Positions 20,201-30,300 of a DNA stretch of 64,000 nucleotides are shown one piece after another (the first letter of the stretch is position 1; every line of letters begins with the position of its first letter). This DNA is from Gymnorhina tibicen (Eukaryota > Chordata > Aves > Passeriformes > Artamidae), in assembly GCA_013399875.1 (NCBI GenBank), contig VXAZ01000459.1, positions 124,001 through 188,000 on the forward strand. Reading direction: 5' to 3'. Both the position numbers and the translations under genes were made by a program. Under the pieces are notes generated by a model that did not search any database, had not been told where the DNA came from, and was given only the letters and a program-made list of their open reading frames with translations.

Positions 20201-21434
20201 TTCCTCTCCCAGAACCTGCCAGAGACCCGGCCAGCACTGGGGTGACGGTGCCACTGCTCCCCAGCCACACCAGATCCTCACAGGCTCCCCAGCACTCCCC
20301 AGGCAAGCCTAGGAAGGGGTTTGGGAACAGCCCAACAGGCTTTGTGTATCCTGAATTTAAACTTCTTCCCAGAGGTTACGGGGAAGCTGCAGGAACGGGG
20401 TGTTTGAGGGGCACCATGGCCACGGGGATGCTGCAGCTCTGGGACCCTCTGGCCACCCCCAGGGAGCCTCAGCAGCTGCCCCAGCAGCCAAAATGAAGGC
20501 CGGGGTCAGAAAGAAGCCACCCTCCCCAGCCACAGCCCCTGGGCCGGGCAGGGAGCACACAGAGGGTCACCAGCGTGTCCCAAACACGGGCGGGTCCCTC
20601 GGTGCCACCTGAGCTCTGCTGGGCACAGCTGTGCCCCGCTTCCAGGCAGGGGTGAAGGGCACCCAGCCCCCCTGGCACTGCCTTTGCTGTGTTTATCCGT
20701 CACCCAGCAACCTGCTGAGGCGAGGAGAGGGGCAGGAGAGCGGCACTGGCTCTGCTTCCACAGGCTGCACCCTGGGATCAGCAGGGCAGGGGGACAGGGC
20801 CCGGGCAGCTGCCAAGGGGGCACACGAACCGGAATGCTCCAGGAAAGAGGGACAGGCAGATGCCTGCACGATCTTGGCACTGGGATGGGGTTTGTGCCGG
20901 AGCAACTGCTTCCTCCCCCTGCTCCCCACCCCGGGAAGGCCATAAACACATGGAACACGCCCCGTGCCCCACGACGCCCAGGTGTTCCCTGTCACACAGC
21001 ACCAGCTCCTCCTCCAGCCACAGCTGGGCCAGTCTGGCCGGTGCCACGATGCCACCGCTCCACAGCCACCACGGGATCCTGCCCTGCCCTGCCCTGCCCT
21101 GCCAGGAGCTGCGATTTCGGGAGGCACGGCAGGAGCGGGGACAGGCGGCTGACAGACCCTGCCAGAAGGCTGAGCGCAGCCGGCTCGGCCCCCACGAGCT
21201 GTTTGCGTGTTGGGAAGCCAACGCAAGCCGCTTCCAATCAGCGTCACCATCCCAAGGCCGTGCTCCATCTCCTGGGAAGTGGCTGGCGGAGCTGGCACGC
21301 GAGGCAGCCCCATGCCCGCCTCACACCCACCTTGCTGTCCCCGAACCCCCCCCTCGAGCCAGCCCCTCGGGGAGGGGCGCGATGTTAAAAGCTGTCAGTG
21401 AGAGGGAGAAAGGTCACTGAGCGGGGACTTAACG

Positions 21435-21453
21435 CCCATAATCAGTTTATGGG
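21435..21453. promoter_or_regulatory. Inverted repeat CCCATAA-N5-TTATGGG
   Basis: Perfect 7-bp arms (21435-21441 and 21447-21453) flank TCAGT, in an AT-leaning patch within GC-rich surroundings. TTTATGG-type words suit HOX/CDX-class homeodomains, and the symmetric spacing would suit a dimer. The role is inferred only. Confidence 0.3.
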
Positions 21454-21630
21454 ATTTGTGACCGGCTTCAGGCCGGCTGGGAGCGGCGTCAGCAGAGCTC
21501 CAGCACAGCTCCACCTTCCCACGGCAGGGGTGCAGCTCCGGCAGGGCTTATCAACCCTCCCCAGGCACAAACAGCACAAACCCAGCTAATAAAAGCCAGC
21601 AGCAAACACCTCCTGGGCAGCCCGAGGGAA

Positions 21631-21750
21631 GAATGGCCACAGCCTATTCCTCACCATTCCTCCCCAAAGAAAGGGGGCTTGGGAAGGAAAGAACGGCCGC
21701 AGCCAGGCCCTTCAGCTTTCCTCCCCAAAGAAAGGGGGCTTGGGAAGGAA
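21631..21750. repeat. 60-bp tandem duplication, two copies
   Basis: Copies 21631-21690 and 21691-21750 both end in ctccccaaagaaagggggct followed by tgggaagga. The first halves differ at several bases. Divergence between the copies and the absence of an N argue for a genuine local duplication rather than an assembly error. Confidence 0.85.
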
Positions 21751-21970
21751 GGCAGGCTCTTCCAGGGTGAGTCAGGGATTTCTGGCTGTATCTGCTGTCC
21801 CACGGAGCAGGAGCTCCCCGAGGCTTGGGTGGCACGATGAGTGCCAGCCCTGCAGGAGCATTAACCCCCCCCCACCCACCGTGCCCACCCTCCTGGAGCT
21901 GTTCACAGGCTCTGCCTCCCCAGGTGACCCTGACCCAGTGGCACAAACAGCCCTGGCCCAACTCCAGCCA

Positions 21971-22013
21971 GAGAGGAGGAGGAGAAGGAGGAGGAGGAGG
22001 AGGAACCCAGAGC
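21971..22013. repeat. GGA/GAG purine simple repeat
   Basis: A run of gagaggagg and aggaggagg units, all purine on the + strand over about 40 bp. Confidence 0.8.
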
Positions 22014-23699
22014 TCAGCACAAGGCAGGGCTGTGCCGGGGGGAAGCTGTCGGCACATGAGAATGATTCTATTTGCTGCCCAAGTGGCTTTTCTCAGCTCA
22101 AAGGACTTGCACCAGTTTCCAGCTTTACCTCTTTGCTCTCCTCCCCCACTGCCTGACTGGAGCTGCCGAGGCAGGAAAACGCTCCCAGCTCCTCTCTGCC
22201 CCGTCTGGGCAAAGTCCTGCCCACAGCTCCCACCAGATGAGGATGTGGCAGATGCCATCAGCAGAGGCCACCCAGCTTGGTCTGGCTGCTCAACACCAGA
22301 GCCAGGTGCCAGCCCCAGGCTGGTCCTGGTCCCTTTGAATTCATCCCTGGTGCTGAGCAGCAGCTAAAAAACCCATGAGAAGGAAGCGCAGCAGCTCAGG
22401 AGAATCAGACACATCAGGGCAAGCTCTGCCCAGGGCCCAGCCCTGGAGATTCCCAGTTAAACACAGGATGGTCTCATCTGGAAAAGCCCCAGCGCGCTGC
22501 TTTGGCCTCAGCAACGCGAGGGACTCACCTGAGGCACGAGGAAGGGGCAGGGAGGATTTGGTCCTTGTGCCCCTGCTCTGGTGGCTCATGGAGTCCCACA
22601 GAGCTGAGTCACACAAGTTCCCTGCCCCACCTCTGCCGGGCACAGGATTGTGCCGAGTCAGGCTCCTGCCCCGGGCATTTACAGCGCTGTAAAGCGAAGG
22701 CCTGGATTTATCACACACCCAGGGGCTCCGAGTGCAGCAGGGAAGCTCACAAGCCAGTCCACCCTGCAGGACAACATGTACGCTCCTCCAAGGCCTCCCC
22801 ACCATCTCAAATTGCTTCCATTCAGAAGAAGTTCAAAGTCTGCCACCTGTGAAACAGCTCGAGGCTCGGTGTTATTTCAAGGGTGGGGACAGGGAGCAGC
22901 CAGAAGCCTTGGAGCTCTTGTGGTGCACACACAGCTCTGGAAGAGCTGCTCCTCCAGCCAGGCATCGATGCCTTCGTACAAACTCAGAGGGGATAAGAAA
23001 TGCAGGTAATCAGCTGTGTTTGCAAAAAACCCCCCACATTTATCAACAGGAACAAATGGCTCCTGGGGAGGGAAGGCAGAACAGTGAGGGCTGAGCGTGC
23101 TCAGGTATTTCCAGGAGCAGTCCCTGATACCAAAACATGAAGCTCTTCTCTGAGAAAGGAGCTACATCAGTTATTTATGAACACAAATACCTGGAAACCC
23201 AATCACTCGAGTCTGGTGTGAGAATATTCCCTGGCTCCTCCCGACTTCCAGCTACCAAAATCCAGCACTATCCCCAGTCACATCGAAGAACATCTCACAT
23301 AATGTAAAAAGTCACATTAGCATCTCAGTGTCATGGATTTTACACCTTCAGCACTGAGCTTTGCAAAGCAGCTGAGCCCACCGCGGTGCATTTGAAGAGA
23401 GGGACGCAGCCCTGGGTGCGTTTGGAAGGGTTCATTAATGCAGCTGTGTCCCAGCACGAGTCAATCTCAATCCCTCACAGACAGCCCTGGTCCCACCCTC
23501 CCCCTTTCCCGCTGGATCACATTAAAGGATCACATTAAAGAGCCATTTCCACATTAGAGCAGCCGCGGATGCAGTGCTTCCACTCAGGCCCTATTAGGAG
23601 GGTGGGCACTTCCTCTGTGTCACCTTTCCAGAGGCATCAGTGCTCGGAGCACACAGCTCTTCCTCCCTGCCCGCTCCTCCTTTTCGTCTGGAGCCCGCC

Positions 23700-23870
23700 G
23701 TGCTCACCGCCGTGCGTTGTGACATCAAGCTGATATGAAATCACGATGATTTCACTGCAATTAAGGCAGGAGCAGATGGGGCTGATGGAGCTGCCTAAGC
23801 AACAAATCTTCTAAAGTGGAGAACGCTGTCGAGAGAAATTAAAGCCTCGCGCAAGAAGCCAACTTGGGAT
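23700..23870. promoter_or_regulatory. Candidate conserved element with perfect palindrome
   Basis: TGAAATCA (23736-23743), spacer CGA, TGATTTCA (23747-23754) form a perfect inverted repeat. It sits in an AT-leaning stretch with gcaattaaggc and gctgatatgaaatc, at the edge of the GC-rich domain. There is no open frame and no recognised repeat. It reads like a vertebrate non-coding element, but conservation has not been tested. Confidence 0.35.
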
Positions 23871-25830
23871 GGCAGGAAAATTCCACACGGGAGGGAGCGC
23901 AGGGAGGCAGCCAGCCCAAGCTCCTGCTCAGAGCAGTGGGGCTGGACTGAAGCACCTCAGCTCAGGAAAACCCCAGCACAAAGCAGGGACAAGTTCCCAA
24001 CAACAAAACACCTGAAAAAGCCAAGAGAGAACGGGCGCAACACTGCAACAGCGAGGCAACACTTGAGCTTGGAAAATAACCCCCGGAGAGACAGAATTGC
24101 ATAGGAATCAGCAAAAAGAAAAAAGTGTGTGGCACATGCTGGACAGGCTCCAGACCTACCAGAGACACATCAAGCGTTTTTAACACAGCCAGGGGTTGTG
24201 TTTGTCACTTGTTACCAACACCACACCGAGGAGCAGCCAAGGAGTGACGCTGGTAACAACTGAGAGCCAGAGCTGTCTCTTTCCAGAGCCTTTATGGGAG
24301 GAGAGAAAAAGGCTCTCAACTGCTTCTAACAAGGAATGGCTTAAATAGGTTAAAAATAATGAAGCAGTACTCTGCACATGAGCACTCCGTGCTCCCAATT
24401 AAGCAATCCTTTCCAAGGTGGCCTTAGGAAGCCTCTCAGAGTCGTTCTAAGGAGGTTAATAAATCGCTCTGAAACCCTGGACGCAGCTTAGCGAGGTGAC
24501 TAAGGAGCTGTTGTCACAGCCTAATGCCATTACCCGAATTCTGGCACTTTGCAGGGAGCACGAGGCTGCAGATCTCGAGCTTTACAGCCTCTTGTCCAAA
24601 TGATGATTCCGTGTCAAGGGCCCGGGGCTGCTTGCAGGACTTTGGACTTCGCAGGTGAAGCTCTCTCGACACAAAACGTTTGCAGAGCTGCGAGCAGAAG
24701 TCAGGATCCACAGGGTTTTAATCTTTCAGGTTGAAGTCTTTGTTACAAAGCGAGGAGAACACGCAGCAAACGGGTGCTTGGTGCCACGGGGCGTCTTTAG
24801 GGAAGGTGGGCATCTCATGCCCTGGCCAGCACATCTGGCACAGGCTGGTTGTTGATGCCAAACACTTGGCCCACGCTCCCGTGCAGAAATAAATTCTATT
24901 CCCACACATCTGCGAGGGGCTGACTGGGCTCCAGGCTCCTCCACAGCACGTGCAGCTCCCAGAACTACAAACCAATGCATTTTGACACCCTCAATATGTA
25001 TTTACCCTCCCTTACAGAGCTCAGCAGGAGCAGTTTTGTTTCTAAAACCCCCCTCGAAGTCACGAGCAAATTTGACGGACAGAGAAAATAATTTATTCTC
25101 CTGAAACCCAATGGTTTTCTCCAACTTTTCAGTGTCTCATGTCAAAGCATGAAAAGCGATGCCACGACAATTCCGAGCAGCCTCTCCAAGAACAGCTGCC
25201 AAGAAAGCATTTCATTGATGCTTCTTCCCCTCCTGCCAACGTGTGTTGTCAGACACGTTGCCTAGACAGCAGAAATCATGGATAAGGACATCTCACCGTG
25301 CTCTAGATAGCAGTTCTCACAAACAGACTGGTTTTTACAGGAGGCATGGCTTGAAAACCATCCATATTTGGACGGGGCAAGACTTGGGGAGTTTGGAAAA
25401 ACCATCCTGGCCAGGAGAACGAGCTCCGTTTCTTCTTGCACCTTGCAGGTGGCAGAGCCTGCTGTGCCTCAGGAGTTCCTGAGCTCTCTCTGAAGCCCAG
25501 CAGCCTCTCTGCCTCCCCGGCCTCCCAGATGAACCAGCCCAGTGTTTATTAGCACACCGTGTTCTCCACCTAAACTTTAACATCTCGGGGCAGATCCTTC
25601 TTGGACAGAGTACAGGGGAGCCTCGATCCACATCATCACCACTCCAGGAGTGCACAGTGTGTCTTGTGATCCTGAAGAAATGGTTTTCAAAAGGAAAGAA
25701 AGATCTTTTCCAACAGTAGAAAAAAACCAAAAAAAGACCAACTGCGAGCAGGAACTCTGCTCCATGCATGTAAAGTGTCTAAAAAGCAAACATACAAACA
25801 ACATTTACACAATAGGCATCTGGCAGCATT
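23871..25830. other. Intergenic DNA 3' of CSNK1A1
   Basis: No gene is recognised. It contains a perfect CArG box at 25362-25371 and further TTTATT words (AATAAA on the minus strand, for example near 25091 and 25540) that could serve longer 3' ends of CSNK1A1. Confidence 0.45.
25362..25371. promoter_or_regulatory. Perfect SRF CArG box (CCATATTTGG)
   Basis: This matches CC(A/T)6GG exactly and resembles the strong c-fos/actin type. It lies between the miRNA locus and the 3' end of CSNK1A1. A single motif is weak evidence, but it could belong to a distal miR-143/145 enhancer or to a readthrough end of CSNK1A1. Confidence 0.3.
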
Positions 25831-25848
25831 TTCAGACATTTTTTTTAA

Positions 25849-25854
25849 TTTATT
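25849..25854 (-). terminator. CSNK1A1: Distal poly(A) signal of CSNK1A1
   Basis: AATAAA on the minus strand, followed by an A-rich then U/G-containing stretch (aaaaaaaatgtctgaaaatg). Cleavage is expected around 25825-25835. Confidence 0.5.
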
Positions 25855-26305
25855 CTGACATGCTATAAAGGAATAAATTACACTGTTAAAGAATTACCAG
25901 CAATAAAAGTATTTCTTTCTTTCAGCTGGGCTAGAATAGGAGTGAGAAGGAAGACAGCCTGGGGCAGTAACCAATGTGAACTCTGCATGGTGCGAGGCTG
26001 CCCCCAAGAACGAGAGGAAATCTGGTCATATCCACTTCACAAGAACTTGAAAGAAAATGCCTTGGTTTAAAACCATCCAAATTTTTTTTTTTTCAAACCA
26101 TTCCAATTTTTTCCTCCAAAGCAGCAATCCCAAGTCAGTCCGGCCGAGGCAGGACACGGCAATGCTCGGAGGCTGCCAATCCCGGGTCTGCAAAAGATGC
26201 CATTTCGTTTTAAAAAACTCCAATCTTATTGTAGAGGGCTGGTCTCAAACAACAGGTTATAAAAATGCAAGACTGCCCCTTCCCCCTCAAGGAAAAAATA
26301 CAAAA

Positions 26306-26311
26306 TTTATT
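26306..26311 (-). terminator. CSNK1A1: Proximal poly(A) signal of CSNK1A1
   Basis: AATAAA on the minus strand followed by tttgtattttttcc, a U-rich downstream element. A shorter mRNA ending near 26285 is plausible, consistent with multiple CSNK1A1 mRNA lengths known in vertebrates. Confidence 0.45.
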
Positions 26312-27339
26312 TAAAAACAAAATGAGGAAGAGTTACAACACTAAATCTAAAATGATTTAGAAAGAAATATGACTTCTTTTGCTTAACAAATGGCCTTAAA
26401 ACTTGCTTTAAAAACAGGGTAATGTAAATTTCTTAAACTGAATTAACAAGGCAAATTAAAAAAATCTCATTTCCTTACAGAAACAGTTTTTAGTTTTTAA
26501 TGAACTTGTAAACAAAAAAGCTCCCGCTTCAAAATAAAAACAAAATCCCAGATCATATAGATGTTTACAGTGATTACATTTATCTAAGCAACTTACATAC
26601 AGGTTCAGTTGTAAGATGTTAACTAAATTTTGTGACAAATATGCTGTTTTTCCTTTTATACCAAGAACATTATAGAGTTAATGCAGAGTCCTAAAGATTA
26701 TCTAGTAGTCGCTAAGTTTCTCTTAAGTCTTCACTTTAGATGCTGTTATTTCTAGCACAGGTAAGCAGGCAGAGTCTTTCATATGCTTAAAAACTGGAAT
26801 CTTTGGTTACTACCATGTCAGCTGGCTTGGTATGTTGCACATAGAAGCCAACAACTTTAAGAATGTTTTAAGTGTACAACTTTCAAAACCCAGGGAGGAA
26901 TAACCAGAAAAGAGTGCACAATTGTGAGCATTTACAATTATCACAACTGTTGCCGAAGACTGTTCATGCCATTCTTCCAAAACAATGAGATCTCATAAGC
27001 AGTGTAGTTCAAAGTAAAAAGGTAACAAAAATTGGCATATGCACAATTTTCTCCACTTGTGTGTCAACCATTAGTTAACTTTTCCACTTGAAAAAAATGC
27101 AATAGAAAACTGGACACCATGTTTCACTATCTCAGTAATATTCACAATTACAGCTGCTACAACTCCAAGTGCAGCATCACTGACACTGCCCAGAGCCAGT
27201 TTATACTGATATTAAGTTCTTTACACCAAGGAAATGGTTGCCCACAGCCACTGGCAAGTGTATGAACTAAAATTTCTAGGATTTGGGGAGTGACAAGTCC
27301 TGCTCCGATCTGCTCTGCTTTGTCCCATCCTCGTCATGC

Positions 27340-27347
27340 TCAGAAAC
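27340..27347 (-). CDS. CSNK1A1: CSNK1A1 exon 10, coding part (final Gly/Phe and stop)
   Basis: The acceptor tttatcttgcag precedes GTTTCTGA. GT completes the split glycine codon begun in exon 9, then TTC (Phe337) and TGA. The tiny coding part makes this exon easy to miss. The rest of it is the 3' UTR. Confidence 0.93.
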
Positions 27348-30300
27348 CTGCAAGATAAACACAAGGGCAACTTACTGATACGGGATGGAAACGAGCAACA
27401 GCCTTCACAGGAGGAGAATTAAACAGCAGTTATGGTCATTCAAAGGGGAAAATGCTGCTCCATCTGGGAACTGCAGAGCTCCTGGTGTCCATTTCCAACG
27501 GGAACCAGCGTTTGCCACAGCTCTGGAGCTCAGACACCTCTCACTCACACCTACTGCTGCACTGCACAACAGGCTCAAGGCACCAGCTGGATGCCACATT
27601 CCTCCAGCAGGAATTCAGCCCAACAGTTTGAAAACAAGCTGTGTTATTGCCACTAGGAAACAGGATGTAATTTCATAGGATTGTTTTCTGCTTGTCTGCA
27701 GTGGCTCATGTTTATATCCCTGAATGTCAGGCTGTCATCTGACTGCAGGGTGCTCTCCAGAGACGCAGTACGGCAGTGTCACACGGACAGAGGGGAGGCA
27801 GGGAATAACTCACCTTACAGTAACTGCTGGCACTCCAAAGCCCCAGCAGCACGCTCTGGGCACCCACAACACACGGCAGGAGCAGTGACAGTGACCTGGG
27901 AAGCAGCACCCCTCTGCCTTTGGGAGGACAGAGCTGACTCACACGGCAGGGGAGGCGGTGCGCACACAGCGATTCTTTTAATGTTCGGTGTTCCCAATGA
28001 CATTGGGGGCAGGGAGAGCGCAGGAATACACACAGATCTCCAAGAACCAGCTACTGCAAGCTGAGCCAGTCCTCCCTCCGTGCTCCTTTCTGGTGACTCA
28101 GGTGGCAGGGCTGTGCTTTACAGAGGTAACAGGAGCCTCGACCAAAGATGGCTTTGCCAAGCGAGTTTCCGCTCTGGATGCCCTCCAGCCAGGATGGTGC
28201 TGGCCGTGGGTGAGTTCATCAGAGCAACAGCTCCGAGTTTTTGCAGCAGAAATCTCTTCTCAGTGAAATACAGACAGAGCTGACCTCAGCTATAGCTTGT
28301 GCTGTCATCCAGAGAGAAGCAAGTGCAAACAAGTCTTACTGGTCTGACATTCTGTCCAAAATGTATCTGGAGAGCACCCAGAAAACGGCTTTAACTCTTC
28401 CAGAACTGGCTACAGGTAATTTCAGAGAAGTTCAATAACTTGGTTCAAACCCAGTCTTAATGCATTGAAGGACAATTACCTTTATCCAGCACAGGTCATA
28501 TTAAAAAAAAAGTCCTGCACCAGAATCAAGACAGCCATTCCCACCTGAGTGCAAATTCCCACAGGAAGCCCAGTGATTCCCGAGTTCCCTAATCCTTACT
28601 TGATGCACACAACAAAAGTTATGCTGTTTTTCCATTTGGTGTGCTCAGCAGAGAACACTGATTCATCCTTTGAACCACTTTCTCCATCAAAGCAGCCAAA
28701 ACAAAGCCAAGAAAGGAGAGCGTGGAAAGAAACAGATCAACTCATTGCTTCAAGAAGTCTGAACATTTCACAAGAAATGGGAGCCTGAACCTGAGGACAA
28801 AGCACATCCTAACAAATGATCTGCTGCTATTTGTTAGGACTCCTCAAACCCAAGGTAATATGGGCAGGAGAATGTCCAGAGAGCGACAGGGAACTGGATT
28901 CAACTCAAACTGTCCCTTGCAAGTCCTGTTAAGACACAGCCCAACCACAGCTGTCAAATGAGAGGGAGATACTCGTGGCACACAGAGCACTGCTGGTATG
29001 AGGAACGTGCTGCAGAGCTCATGGGGGCATCTCTTCCACAGATCTTCACTCCATACAGGGCCAAACCACCACTCCTTGTCCCTCCGAGGTGTTACCCAAA
29101 CCTCTGAAAATCTCTGCTACGTGAGGGATCCTCAAATTGCTGTGTTATTACCATGGCTGCAGATCTGACTGACAGGGGAGCAGCAACTGTAGTGTCATTC
29201 CCTAAAAACCTCCTCAACTGGAAACGCTCAAACTTTGGGTATTCTCCATTTCTCCAGACAAGCAGTGAGAAGTATTCAGTTGTCAATAATTCCAGTTCTC
29301 CAGCAGAGAAGTCTCAGTCTGTTCTGAGCAATCCTGCCTCTGCCACAGGCATCCAGCAAATATTAATGGACCTGCTGACAGCCTCGCAGAATCTTCACTG
29401 CCAGGAATTAAAAAACACCTCTCCCAAATGGAACTGGTAGACTTTATTCTGCAGATCGACTGCTTGAGTCACTTTTATGACTGAGGGAAGCTGAGTGTAA
29501 GCACAGTTACAAATCACACCTGAACAACTGCTGCACTGGCAAAAGAGAGCGAGCCCAACTTCCCAGAGTCAGCAGAGCTCTGTCTGTTGGAACAGTTCAC
29601 CTCTCCCAAGTTCCAAACCAGCTGAGCTGGCTGTTACAAAAGACACTGCACAGAGTTCCAGAGAGGGGCAGGGGGAAAAAAAAAAATCGAAGAGAAAAAA
29701 GGCCATGGACAGAACAGGTTATTCTGGAACCAAGCAGAATATTTAGCCTGGATAAACCCCAGGACTCGGTGTTATGATTTAACGTGGTTCTGAGTTAAGG
29801 AAGTCAGGAATATCTGTAAATGAGCACATTGCACAAACAATCTGAGTCTGTACTTCTCTGGGAAACCCTGCCCAGATGCACATCTTCAACAGGACTTTAG
29901 AAATAACTGCACCTGCACATTGCTATTTGCAGACTCCTGTTGAATGGATGTGGTTACCAGAGGGGTAACATTTGATACCATGAAGCCTTTTAAGCCACTT
30001 CCACATAGGCTTTACATGATAAATTTAACATTATAAATTCTAAATACAAAAGGATTTAAGTCCAGAAAAAATAACCAGGTATTTCATCCTCTCCAATGTG
30101 ACAGAGCATCCAAGCCATAGAGCCTCCTCCTTCAGCTTGGCTGGGGTCAAAAAATTCTTCATTAATAGGCAAAATTCCCCACAAAAAGACATGTAGGATT
30201 TTAGAAATCTGGAAATCTTTACTTTGATGAAGAGATGAAACCTCTGAAGTCTTCGGATGTTTGCCCAGCACTGCTTTAATGCTCTGCTGACATTACAGCT

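Larger units (their letters stand above)
17300..23690. other. Non-coding intergenic DNA between the miRNA locus and CSNK1A1
   Basis: No gene is recognised. It holds small repeats (CCTGC at 21077-21104, a 60-bp tandem duplication at 21631-21750, GGA/GAG repeats at about 21971-22013) and a short inverted repeat at 21435-21453. GC content falls from about 23 kb onward. The open frames seen here are short, overlapping and low-complexity. Confidence 0.5.
25830..27339 (-). other. CSNK1A1: CSNK1A1 3' untranslated region
   Basis: The region begins directly after the stop codon at 27340-27342 in the terminal exon. It is AT-rich, free of recognised transposons, and has AATAAA on the minus strand at 26306-26311 and at 25849-25854. 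Using the distal signal gives a 3' UTR of about 1.5 kb, and using the proximal one gives about 1.0 kb. The abundance of A/T with ATTTA words suits a regulated 3' UTR. The exact cleavage site is inferred. Confidence 0.6.
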
